8,644 nt of DNA from Chrysiogenia bacterium (GTDB lineage: Bacteria > JAGRBM01): NCBI GenBank assembly GCA_020434085.1, contig JAGRBM010000070.1:1-8644 (forward strand), written 5' to 3'. The stretch's first letter is position 1. Every line of letters begins with the position of its first letter. The translations under genes were made by a program, and so were the position numbers. This document shows, in pieces, positions 1 to 5,687 of this stretch. The notes under the pieces are model-generated. The model worked only from the letters and a program-made list of their open reading frames with translations. It did not search any database and was not told the DNA's origin.

Positions 1-32
1 CAAGTCAAAGCAATCGGAGTCCCCCTTCGGCA

Positions 33-1229
33 ATGGCGCTCTTTCCCCAGGACAAGCAGATCGTGATCGTCGGCGGCGGCTATGCGGGCATCCATGCCGC
101 GGCCGTGCTGGCCTGGCGCCTCAAGGGCAAGACCGGCGTGCGCGTCATGCTGGTTTCCGATCGCGAATACTTCCTCGACCGCTGCCGCCTGCATGAGGCC
201 GCCGTGCGCGACGCGGCCATCTGCTATCCGCTCGCCCCCATGTTCGCCGGCACCTGCGTCGATGCCTCGCTCGGCAGCGTCGATCGCATCAACCTCGAAG
301 AGCGCCGCCTTCACGTGGCGCATCCCTCGCACGGGTACGAGATCCCCTTCGACGCGCTCTTCGTTGCGACCGGTGCGACGCCCAACGACTTCGGCATCCC
401 CGGCGTCAAAGAGCACGCGCGCTTCCTCTCTTCCTATGACGACGCCGTGGCGATTCGCGCGAAAGTCGAATCGCTTGAGGGCGGCAATGTCATCGTCGTG
501 GGCGGCGGGCTCACTGGCATCGAACTGGCCGCGGAGCTGGCGGAACTTGCGCGCGCCGATGACACCGGCGCGCCGCGCTTCCACGTCACGCTCCTTGAGG
601 GCGCCGAGCGTCTGCTGCCGGCCTGCGATGAGCGCGAGGCCAATTACTGCCACGAGCGCCTGAGCCGCATGCGGGTGAGCGTGCGCACCCGGGCGCAGGT
701 CGAGCGTCTCGAAGAAAAGAGCGCGCGGCTCAAGGACGGCACCCAGCTTCCCCACGACCTGGTGGTCTGGTGTGCGGGCATCGCCGCAAGCGCGCCCGAG
801 GGCCTTGCCGCCGCGCGCACCGACCGGGCCGGGCGCATCGAGACCGATGACCTGCTGGAGCTGCGGCGCGAGCCCCTGCTGCTGGCCGGCGGCGACCTCA
901 TCAGTTGCACCCCCGCCGGGGCCGAGGGCCCGCTGGCGGCCAAGGCCATGTGGGCCGTCCAGATGGGCGAGTACGCCGGGGAGGCGCTTGCCGCCTGGGC
1001 CCTTGGCGAGGACGCGCCCGCCGCGCCGGTCTTCCAGGACAAGGGCGAGCTCATCAGCCTGGGGCAGCGCGACGCCTGCGGGATCGCCCAGGTGGGCCCC
1101 GTGCGCCAGTTCCTGAGCGGCTTCCCGGCCGTCCTGCTCAAGGATGCTTCGCTCACCTACCACTTGTGGGGCCTCGCAGGCCGCACGGGCGTCGCCCCCG
1201 GCGCCCAGCCAGTGATTCCGCGCACTTAG
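33..1229 (+). CDS. NAD(P)/FAD-dependent oxidoreductase, type II NADH dehydrogenase-like
   Basis: A complete 398-residue flavoprotein of the two-dinucleotide-fold family (pyridine nucleotide-disulphide oxidoreductase type, COG1252-like). Visible landmarks are the N-terminal FAD-binding GGGYAG at residues 14-19 after a hydrophobic beta strand, the FVATGATP strand at 110-117, the second (NAD(P)H) Rossmann motif GGGLTG at 157-162, and the C-terminal FAD-contacting GGD at 286-288. Length and domain order match type II NADH:quinone oxidoreductases and their relatives, which pass electrons from NADH via FAD to quinone at the inner face of the membrane. The C-terminal hydrophobic stretch (about 355-385) could be the peripheral membrane contact. 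The ATG at 33 has a GGAG at 16-19, a slightly long spacing. The promoter lies outside the window. The family call is firm; the electron acceptor is inference, and a ferredoxin or sulfide-quinone type reductase is the alternative, although no redox-active cysteine pair is evident. Confidence 0.88.
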   Translation: MALFPQDKQIVIVGGGYAGIHAAAVLAWRLKGKTGVRVMLVSDREYFLDRCRLHEAAVRDAAICYPLAPMFAGTCVDASLGSVDRINLEERRLHVAHPSHGYEIPFDALFVATGATPNDFGIPGVKEHARFLSSYDDAVAIRAKVESLEGGNVIVVGGGLTGIELAAELAELARADDTGAPRFHVTLLEGAERLLPACDEREANYCHERLSRMRVSVRTRAQVERLEEKSARLKDGTQLPHDLVVWCAGIAASAPEGLAAARTDRAGRIETDDLLELRREPLLLAGGDLISCTPAGAEGPLAAKAMWAVQMGEYAGEALAAWALGEDAPAAPVFQDKGELISLGQRDACGIAQVGPVRQFLSGFPAVLLKDASLTYHLWGLAGRTGVAPGAQPVIPRT

Positions 1230-1323
1230 CACTTCCCCAGTCATTTCAATGCCTTGCGACTCGGTGCGTCAAAAATTACGCTATCGATGAACACTATTTA
1301 ACAAAAAAATTGAACCTATGGAG

Positions 1324-1351
1324 TTGATATCTGCCTCTTACTGCATAGAAT
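1324..1351 (+). promoter_or_regulatory. Candidate sigma-70 promoter for the transglutaminase-like gene
   Basis: TTGATA (1324-1329) and TAGAAT (1346-1351) are separated by 16 nt, each one base from the consensus hexamer, in an AT-rich 148-nt gap between two GC-rich genes. A strong Shine-Dalgarno AAAGGAGG (1362-1369) follows, 8 nt before the ATG at 1378, leaving a short 5' leader. The rest of the gap (1230-1323) holds no hairpin I would call a terminator for the upstream oxidoreductase. Confidence 0.55.
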
Positions 1352-1377
1352 AACTACGTAGAAAGGAGGGGCAGGAA

Positions 1378-2172
1378 ATGAACTCCCCCATGAACCGCAC
1401 AACGACCGACACCGCCCTCTCCAACGATACTGGCTATCTGAGCCCGCTGGAGTCCTATCTGGCGCCCACGCTGCTCTCCGACGCCGACCACCCGCGGGTG
1501 AGGAATCTGGCCGAGGAGCTCACAGCAAAGGCCACAACCGACGCCGAGAAGGCCGAGCGCCTCGTCCATTTCGTGGCCGAGCGCATCGCGGCCCAGCTCC
1601 CGGGCACCGGCGACGAAACGAGTGCCTCGCGCACACTGGAGCTTGGCTACGGTCACGAGACCGCCAAGGCCACGCTTCTGGTCGCGCTGGCCCGTGCCGC
1701 TGGCATCCCGGCGCGCCTGCACTTCGCGCGCTTCGACAAGTCGCTCATGCGCGAGTTCCTGCCCGGATGGGCCTGGGGCCTCTGGCCCGACACGGTCGCC
1801 ACCGGCTGGGCCGAACTCTACGTGGACGGGCGCTGGCAGCCCCGTCCCGATGCGGCCTACGACGCCGACATGCTGCATGCGGCCAAGCGCTACCTGGCAG
1901 AACGCGGCCTCTCCTACGGCGTGGGCCTCACACTCGAGCCCGGCGCCGGCGCAGGCGGCTGGACCAGCCAGCTCGCCAAGCGCTTCCCGCTGGTCTCCGA
2001 CGACGGCATCTACCGCGACGCGATGGACTACGTCTGGAGCGAGGCCTACCCGAACACGCGGCGTCACTCGGTGATCCGCTGGTTCCTGGGCCCCTGGGGT
2101 CGCAATGAATGCGCCCGCCGCCAGCGCGCCATCCGCGAAGCCGGCCGCGACTACGAGGCGATCGCGGCTTAA
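1378..2172 (+). CDS. Transglutaminase-like fold protein, probably catalytically inactive
   Basis: A 264-residue protein with the hallmark helix of the transglutaminase/papain-like superfamily (KATLLVALARAAGIPAR, residues 97-113) and the following strand GWAELYVDGRW (143-153). In active members a Cys opens the helix and a His precedes the W-x-E strand, as in C-x3-A...GIPAR and H-x-W-x-E. Here the aligned positions are E94 and T142, and no Cys lies near the helix. D158 after the W153 strand could correspond to the third triad residue. The fold is therefore clear but the Cys-His pair appears lost, suggesting a binding or scaffold role rather than crosslinking or proteolysis. There is no signal peptide, so it is likely cytoplasmic. 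The start is fixed by the SD AAAGGAGG at 8-nt spacing. It appears to be a single-gene unit with its own promoter and a terminator-like hairpin downstream. Confidence 0.8.
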   Translation: MNSPMNRTTTDTALSNDTGYLSPLESYLAPTLLSDADHPRVRNLAEELTAKATTDAEKAERLVHFVAERIAAQLPGTGDETSASRTLELGYGHETAKATLLVALARAAGIPARLHFARFDKSLMREFLPGWAWGLWPDTVATGWAELYVDGRWQPRPDAAYDADMLHAAKRYLAERGLSYGVGLTLEPGAGAGGWTSQLAKRFPLVSDDGIYRDAMDYVWSEAYPNTRRHSVIRWFLGPWGRNECARRQRAIREAGRDYEAIAA

Positions 2173-2250
2173 GACAATCAACTTCACAGGCCGGGGTGAG
2201 CTTCTCCTCCTACCCCATTCCCCAAAGCCCCTGCCTGTGTCTTCCCACAC

Positions 2251-2293
2251 GCGGCGTCTCCCTTCCCCACGGAGGGAGGCGCCGCTGATTTTT
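2251..2293 (+). terminator. Terminator-like hairpin after the transglutaminase-like gene
   Basis: Positions 2251-2263 pair with 2273-2285 (GCGGCGTCTCCCT with AGGGAGGCGCCGC), giving 13 pairs with one G-T wobble and a 9-nt loop. A run of five T follows at 2289-2293, three nt after the stem. It sits about 80 nt past the stop at 2172. The short gap between stem and T-run makes it weaker than a textbook intrinsic terminator, and it may itself be a dispersed repeat. Confidence 0.45.
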
Positions 2294-2308
2294 GTACACT
2301 CCCTTTCA

Positions 2309-2419
2309 CCTCTCCCATTCAGGGAGAGGTCGAGCGAAGCGAGGGTGAGGGTGCAATGCCGGTACAAGCCTTTCACCCTCACCCGCCCTCCCGGGCACCC
2401 TCTCCCTGAAAGGGAGAGG
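2309..2419. repeat. Palindromic intergenic repeat with twin CTCTCCC hairpins
   Basis: The two ends (2309-2329 and 2399-2419) are near-identical 21-nt palindromes that differ only in the loop region (CCATTCAGG against CCTGAAAGG). Inside them GGGTGAGGGTG (2343-2353) pairs exactly with CACCCTCACCC (2374-2384). The whole is therefore one large inverted repeat that can fold into an outer stem with side hairpins. Between the outer and inner arms the sequence differs on the two sides; on the right GCCC can pair with GGGC. It has no coding potential and looks like a dispersed MITE- or REP-like element. Confidence 0.75.
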
Positions 2420-2430
2420 GGTAGCGCGGA

Positions 2431-2472
2431 CCCTTCGGCAGGCTCAGGGCAGGCGTGGACGTGGACGTGGAC
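2431..2472. repeat. Short CCCTTCGG/CTCAGG repeat followed by a GTGGAC triplet tandem
   Basis: 2431-2454 carries CCCTTCGGCAGGCTCAGG and on the other strand reads GCCTGCCCTGAGCC then GCCGAAGGG, matching the insert at 5492-5517 (GCCTGTCCTGAGCC then GCCGAAGGGC). It is directly followed by three perfect copies of GTGGAC (2455-2472). It is intergenic and fused head to tail with the neighbouring repeats. Confidence 0.6.
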
Positions 2473-2485
2473 GAAAAGATGGAAC

Positions 2486-2515
2486 CACAGATGGCCACGG
2501 ATGAACACGGATGCC
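2486..2515. repeat. Three 10-bp CACRGATG repeat units
   Basis: CACAGATG (2486-2493), CACGGATG (2496-2503) and CACGGATG (2506-2513) recur at an exact 10-bp period. A small hairpin, GCCGAT (2513-2518) with ATCGGC (2524-2529), follows and spans the stop codon of the minus-strand gene ending at 2518. The repeat thus runs directly into the 3' end of that gene. The 10-bp phase would place each unit on the same face of the helix, but no binding protein can be inferred. Confidence 0.55.
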
Positions 2516-2517
2516 GA

Positions 2518-2877
2518 TCAGGCATCGGCCGTTTCCTTGTCGAGATCGTCGGGGGCGTATTTGGGAAGATGGCAGTTCCGGCATGCGCCGATCCTTGAGG
2601 GCCCGCGCCACCGCGTCCCCCACTTTTCCCCGCAGCTAGGACAACGCATGCCCCACAAACATTCTCCGACGTAGCCGAATCCAAAGATGAAGATCCAGAT
2701 TTCCGCCCAGATCATCTGCTCCGGGACGCCGAACGTCATATCCGCCACGCTGGTGATAATGAAGAACAGCGTCAGCGCCGATCCAACTCTCAAGGTTCGG
2801 CGATAGCCACGCCACGCCTCGTAATACGCATCCCCCGGCTTGAGATCGCGGTAGCGGTATCGGGTGGGGTTAGTCAT
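2518..2877 (-). CDS. Two-TM protein with C-terminal zinc ribbon (paralog B)
   Basis: A 119-residue protein and last gene of the four-gene operon. Visible are a soluble N-terminal motif YRYRDLKPGDAYYEAW (7-22), two hydrophobic segments (about 31-51 and 55-77), and a four-cysteine zinc-ribbon-like module with C79-x2-C82 and C99-x2-C102, ending in LPKYAPDD (104-111). Two membrane passes imply that both termini lie on the same side, probably the cytoplasm. Its ATG overlaps the TGA of the preceding gene (ATGA, 2874-2877), indicating translational coupling. It is paralogous to the protein at 3895-3530, with which it shares the N-terminal motif, the two-TM layout, the cysteine spacing type and the LPK-x-APDD tail. 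I do not recognise a named family. Metal binding is inferred from the cysteines only. Confidence 0.75.
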   Translation of the reverse strand: MTNPTRYRYRDLKPGDAYYEAWRGYRRTLRVGSALTLFFIITSVADMTFGVPEQMIWAEIWIFIFGFGYVGECLWGMRCPSCGEKWGTRWRGPSRIGACRNCHLPKYAPDDLDKETADA

Positions 2878-3533
2878 CCGTTTCCGTTTTCTGAAGAACT
2901 GGCACCCACCGCCTCTAATTCTCCCAAGAGAGCCGCAATGCGATCTTCATCCAAATTCAGCCACCAATCGAGCAATCTCTTGGCGAATTCGCGATTATGA
3001 TTGGGCTGCCTCGGTTGCTCCATGACCATCGGCTCAACATCGTCAAGATACTCGGTCAGTTCATCCTCACTTGTCGCACCTGCCGTGAGCATTCCTAGAA
3101 CGATCGGCGAGAAGGCGTGCCACTCATGGACCTCTCCATTGTCCGAATAAGTCGGATGCCACTCATTCAGAATTTCACTCAATTCAAGCGTCGCAGCATC
3201 AATGTGCTTTGGTCTATCCGGGAACGACTCAAATGCCCTCAGAAATTCCTCCTCATCGATCAACTTGCGAACTGTCGCTTCAATAACCTCCTTTGTGAGG
3301 CGCTGAACGAAAATCGGGTAAGAGGCCCAAAAATACAGCCCCGCTCCACACTCCCCGGTCTTCTTGTCCTTTTCCATCAAGTGAAGGAGATTTCCCACCG
3401 TAAAAAACGTTGCGCCGAAGCGTTCGCCAGTTTCAAACTCCACTTCAACATCTTGGTTGTCGTTCTCGTCATCATCAGCGAACTCAGTAAACGTAACAAC
3501 GCGGTATTGAACACCCTTGGGATTGAAACTCAC
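2874..3533 (-). CDS. Hypothetical acidic cytosolic protein, lower GC than neighbours
   Basis: A 219-residue protein with no signal peptide or TM segment, and strongly acidic, for example DDDENDNQD (20-28). The start is a GTG inside a GTGA overlap with the upstream stop (3530-3533), and its TGA overlaps the next ATG (ATGA), so it is coupled on both sides. The N-terminal half (about 29-105: VEVEFETGERF, ATFFTVGNLLHLMEK, TGECGAGLYFWASYPIFVQRL) looks like a compact alpha/beta domain and faintly recalls small hypothetical proteins I cannot name securely. The C-terminal half is helical, with ILNEWHP near the junction and WWLNLDEDRIAALLGELE near the end. By eye its DNA is about 50 % G+C against about 65 % for the outer genes, consistent with later acquisition. 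A toxin-immunity or partner role is possible but unproven. Confidence 0.72.
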   Translation of the reverse strand: MSFNPKGVQYRVVTFTEFADDDENDNQDVEVEFETGERFGATFFTVGNLLHLMEKDKKTGECGAGLYFWASYPIFVQRLTKEVIEATVRKLIDEEEFLRAFESFPDRPKHIDAATLELSEILNEWHPTYSDNGEVHEWHAFSPIVLGMLTAGATSEDELTEYLDDVEPMVMEQPRQPNHNREFAKRLLDWWLNLDEDRIAALLGELEAVGASSSENGNG

Positions 3534-3895
3534 CCTTCCCCCTTTTCCGGGTCATCCGGCGCCCATTTGGGAAGGCCGCAGCGAGCACAAGTTGAGCGAT
3601 ACACAAGGCCGCCATACCACCACATCCGATTGTAGGCGCGCTTACAACGCGGACATGGGCTGTATTGATACAGCAAAGCCAAAATAAACACGCAGATTCC
3701 CGCGAGTGAAATCAGCATCTTGGCGGCCAGGGGAACGCCGAAATGATCAATGACCATACCGACACCTGCGCCTGCAACAAATGCGAACATTGCGGAGAAG
3801 AAAGCACACTCGCGCTGGTACACCCGCCGCCACGCCTCGGAATACGCATCCCCCGGCTTGAGGTCGCGGTAGCGGTAGTTGGCGGGCTTATTCAT
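3530..3895 (-). CDS. Two-TM protein with C-terminal zinc ribbon (paralog A)
   Basis: A 121-residue protein starting MNKPANYRYRDLKPGD. The frame is open further upstream, but this ATG is preferred because it aligns with the paralog's start and overlaps the upstream gene's TAA by 8 nt (3888-3895). It has the shared motif YRYRDLKPGDAYSEAW (7-22), hydrophobic segments at about 30-49 and 57-78, cysteine pairs C81-x2-C84 and C103-x2-C106, and the tail LPKWAPDD (108-115). The layout matches the protein at 2877-2518: N-terminal motif, two membrane passes and a cytosolic four-Cys zinc-ribbon-like module. The first part of the two genes is nearly identical in DNA while the membrane region has diverged. 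It is the second gene of the operon, between the lipoprotein and the acidic protein. The family is unknown to me, and the zinc-ribbon call is inference from Cys spacing. Confidence 0.75.
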   Translation of the reverse strand: MNKPANYRYRDLKPGDAYSEAWRRVYQRECAFFSAMFAFVAGAGVGMVIDHFGVPLAAKMLISLAGICVFILALLYQYSPCPRCKRAYNRMWWYGGLVYRSTCARCGLPKWAPDDPEKGEG

Positions 3896-5228
3896 TGGCC
3901 GATTCCGCCGGCTGGGAGCCCAGCCGGTGTTCCACAATCCACGTGTGTACGAGCCGCGATGCGCCGTCCCAGAGGATCGTGATGTTGCGGTCGGCGGCCT
4001 GTGGCACGCCGGCCATGTCGGTCTGCGCCGCCTCGCCGTATTTTTCCATGATGTAATTGCGCAATGCGATTTTTCGAACGATGTGAGGCATGGGCCGACG
4101 TTGGTCCATTACGGGCGAGTCATAACCCCAGGTGCCAAGTTCTTCCGCCGTATACTCAAAGCTCTTGGGCGTGACCTGGTAGGTGCGGCGCATCTTGTCG
4201 ATGTCGTCGATGATCGACAGGTAACCGAGAAACAGGACTGGGGCATGTAGAACGAGGCCGATGGGTTCGCCCGCTGCCTCGCGCCTGCGAGCCGCGACCA
4301 TGATTTCGAGTGCGAGCCGGTCGGCATCGAGTTCCTGACGCCAGGTGCGCGCGGGCTCGGTTACCAGAAGGCCGTTGGTCACACCCTCGACAGGCGGATC
4401 GAGCGGATGGCCCAGGTAGTGGTGCGCCATCAGGTGGGCCACTGCGAAGAGTTCGGCAGAGTGCACCAGGGCACCCACCAGATGAATGTGATCTTTCTTG
4501 ATGTTGTAGTGCTCACTCGTCCCCAGCACGCCGACGTGTTCGAGTGCCAAAAGGTAGACGCGCATGAATGCTTCCCTCTGTTTCTTTTTGGAAAAGCCAT
4601 CGATCGTCAGATCGACTTCCATGGTCTCGCGCCCCTTCTTCCGGGTCGGAAAGGTTTCGATGGCGACCTTCGTCATTTCGTGGGTCAGCGTAAACAAACC
4701 GCCCCCCAGCGCGAGGATGGGGCGCCCTTCATCGGAAAGCTTCGTCGTCAGGAATTCAGGCCGGTTGGTCGGCAGGGTTCCGAAGGCGGGACTGCGCATG
4801 GAATACCCCATCGGGCCCGCAACCCGCTCGACCTCGGCCACCATGCCACCCATCAGGCCGTACCAGATCTCGTCCTGGTAACAGGTCGGGGAATTGCGGT
4901 TCCAGTTCTGCCGGACGTGCTCGGTCAGCTCGGCATCGCTCACCCCGCCGTGTGCATTCAGGTTCAGACCGACCAGGGCAGCCTCCAGGTTCCTGTGGAA
5001 ACCCCGGAGCATTTGCGCGCTGATATTGCCGTAGCGGGTGCCGAGGAAAACCTTGTCCTGCAGCTTTTCCAGGTAGAGATACTCCGGGCTGTTCGCCACG
5101 CTGCAGGCACTCGACTTGATCCACTCCTGCACGCGGGGCGGATATTCCGCGGCTTTGCGCGCACACCCGGATACTGCCAACAGCGAGAGGGCGATCGCCA
5201 GAAACCACTGTTTGTTCCATGCCCTCAC
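3888..5228 (-). CDS. Lipoprotein with degenerate M48-like metallopeptidase site
   Basis: A 446-residue first gene of the operon. The chosen GTG at 5228 gives a clean lipoprotein signal: basic n-region (VRAWNKQ), hydrophobic core (about 8-19) and lipobox V-S-G-C with Cys22 as the lipidated residue, preceded by an AAAGAGAG SD about 7 nt away. An in-frame ATG at 5342 exists, but the extra residues are translated from a dispersed repeat and would bury the signal peptide. In the C-terminal half, AHLMAHHYLGH (264-274) and QELDADRLAL (298-307) match the layout of gluzincin (M48-type) peptidases, HExxH then ExxxD. The catalytic Glu position holds L266 (H265-L-M-A-H269), while E299 and D303 remain. 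Metal binding may persist but normal hydrolysis should not. It is probably anchored in a membrane facing the periplasm. Whether it descends from M48 or another HExxH clan is uncertain. Confidence 0.78.
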   Translation of the reverse strand: MRAWNKQWFLAIALSLLAVSGCARKAAEYPPRVQEWIKSSACSVANSPEYLYLEKLQDKVFLGTRYGNISAQMLRGFHRNLEAALVGLNLNAHGGVSDAELTEHVRQNWNRNSPTCYQDEIWYGLMGGMVAEVERVAGPMGYSMRSPAFGTLPTNRPEFLTTKLSDEGRPILALGGGLFTLTHEMTKVAIETFPTRKKGRETMEVDLTIDGFSKKKQREAFMRVYLLALEHVGVLGTSEHYNIKKDHIHLVGALVHSAELFAVAHLMAHHYLGHPLDPPVEGVTNGLLVTEPARTWRQELDADRLALEIMVAARRREAAGEPIGLVLHAPVLFLGYLSIIDDIDKMRRTYQVTPKSFEYTAEELGTWGYDSPVMDQRRPMPHIVRKIALRNYIMEKYGEAAQTDMAGVPQAADRNITILWDGASRLVHTWIVEHRLGSQPAESANE

Positions 5229-5309
5229 GCCGCCACTCTCTTTCGCATGCACGGATCCCGGTTCATTGTCTTTCGCGTTAGCTGGAGAATACCCCGTGCC
5301 ACCATCCCT

Positions 5310-5422
5310 GTCATCCCGAGGCCGCAGGCCGAAGGATCTCAACGTGCGACCCGGCGGCGACGGTCATGCGGGTTCGCTCTCGGCGCAAGCCGGTTGGGAT
5401 TCTTCGCTTCGCTCAGAATGAC
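5310..5422. repeat. GTCAT...ATGAC inverted repeat element
   Basis: The left end GTCATCCCGAG (5310-5320) and the right end CTCAGAATGAC (5412-5422) form imperfect terminal inverted repeats, continued inward by GAAGGATCT on the left and GGGATTCTTCG on the right. The left arm contains a perfect mini-hairpin GGCC-GCA-GGCC (5320-5330). It lies upstream of the operon, so any reading frame extending the lipoprotein into it (to 5342) is repeat-derived. It is a non-coding MITE- or REP-like element. Confidence 0.72.
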
Positions 5423-5452
5423 AACATGAAGAACTGCCCGCCGCCGTCCACC

Positions 5453-5596
5453 CCGTTCGTCCTGAGTAGGCGCGAAGCGCCGTATCGAAGGGCCTGTCCT
5501 GAGCCGCGCCGAAGGGCAAATGGGCCTCGGCACACCGGGGCTGTCGATCGCCCTTCGATACGCATCGCGTTGCGCGATGCTACTCAGGACGAACGG
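5453..5596. repeat. Cloverleaf palindromic repeat, copy 1
   Basis: Perfect 16-bp terminal inverted repeats CCGTTCGTCCTGAGTA (5453-5468) and TACTCAGGACGAACGG (5581-5596). Inner perfect arms are CGTATCGAAGGGC (5481-5493) and GCCCTTCGATACG (5550-5562). Between outer and inner arms each side holds its own hairpin: GGCGC-GAA-GCGCC (5469-5481) and GCATCGCG-TTG-CGCGATGC (5562-5580). The central part contains a related unit (GCCTGTCCTGAGC then GCCGAAGGGC, 5492-5517). A second copy of this family is at 8096-8212. There is no transposase in the window. Confidence 0.85.
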
Positions 5597-5687
5597 TTTT
5601 GCTTTTCGGTCCTTTGCTATTGTCGTCTTCTCTCTCCTTCCTCGCGATCTCATTTCCGTGATTTTTTTTGCTGAAGGCTGCGGGCGG

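Noticed and set aside
1354-2508. 384-codon minus-strand frame over the transglutaminase-like gene
   Set aside because: It crosses a repeat cluster and an intergenic region, and lies opposite a well-supported gene with promoter and SD.
4407-5429. 340-codon plus-strand frame opposite the lipoprotein gene
   Set aside because: It is an antisense shadow of a GC-rich gene. The minus-strand frame has a lipobox, family-like motifs and coupled neighbours, and this one has none.
5310-5596. CRISPR array or phage attachment site
   Set aside because: Repeats are palindromic, single or paired and of different families, with no regular direct repeat/spacer pattern, no cas genes and no integrase.
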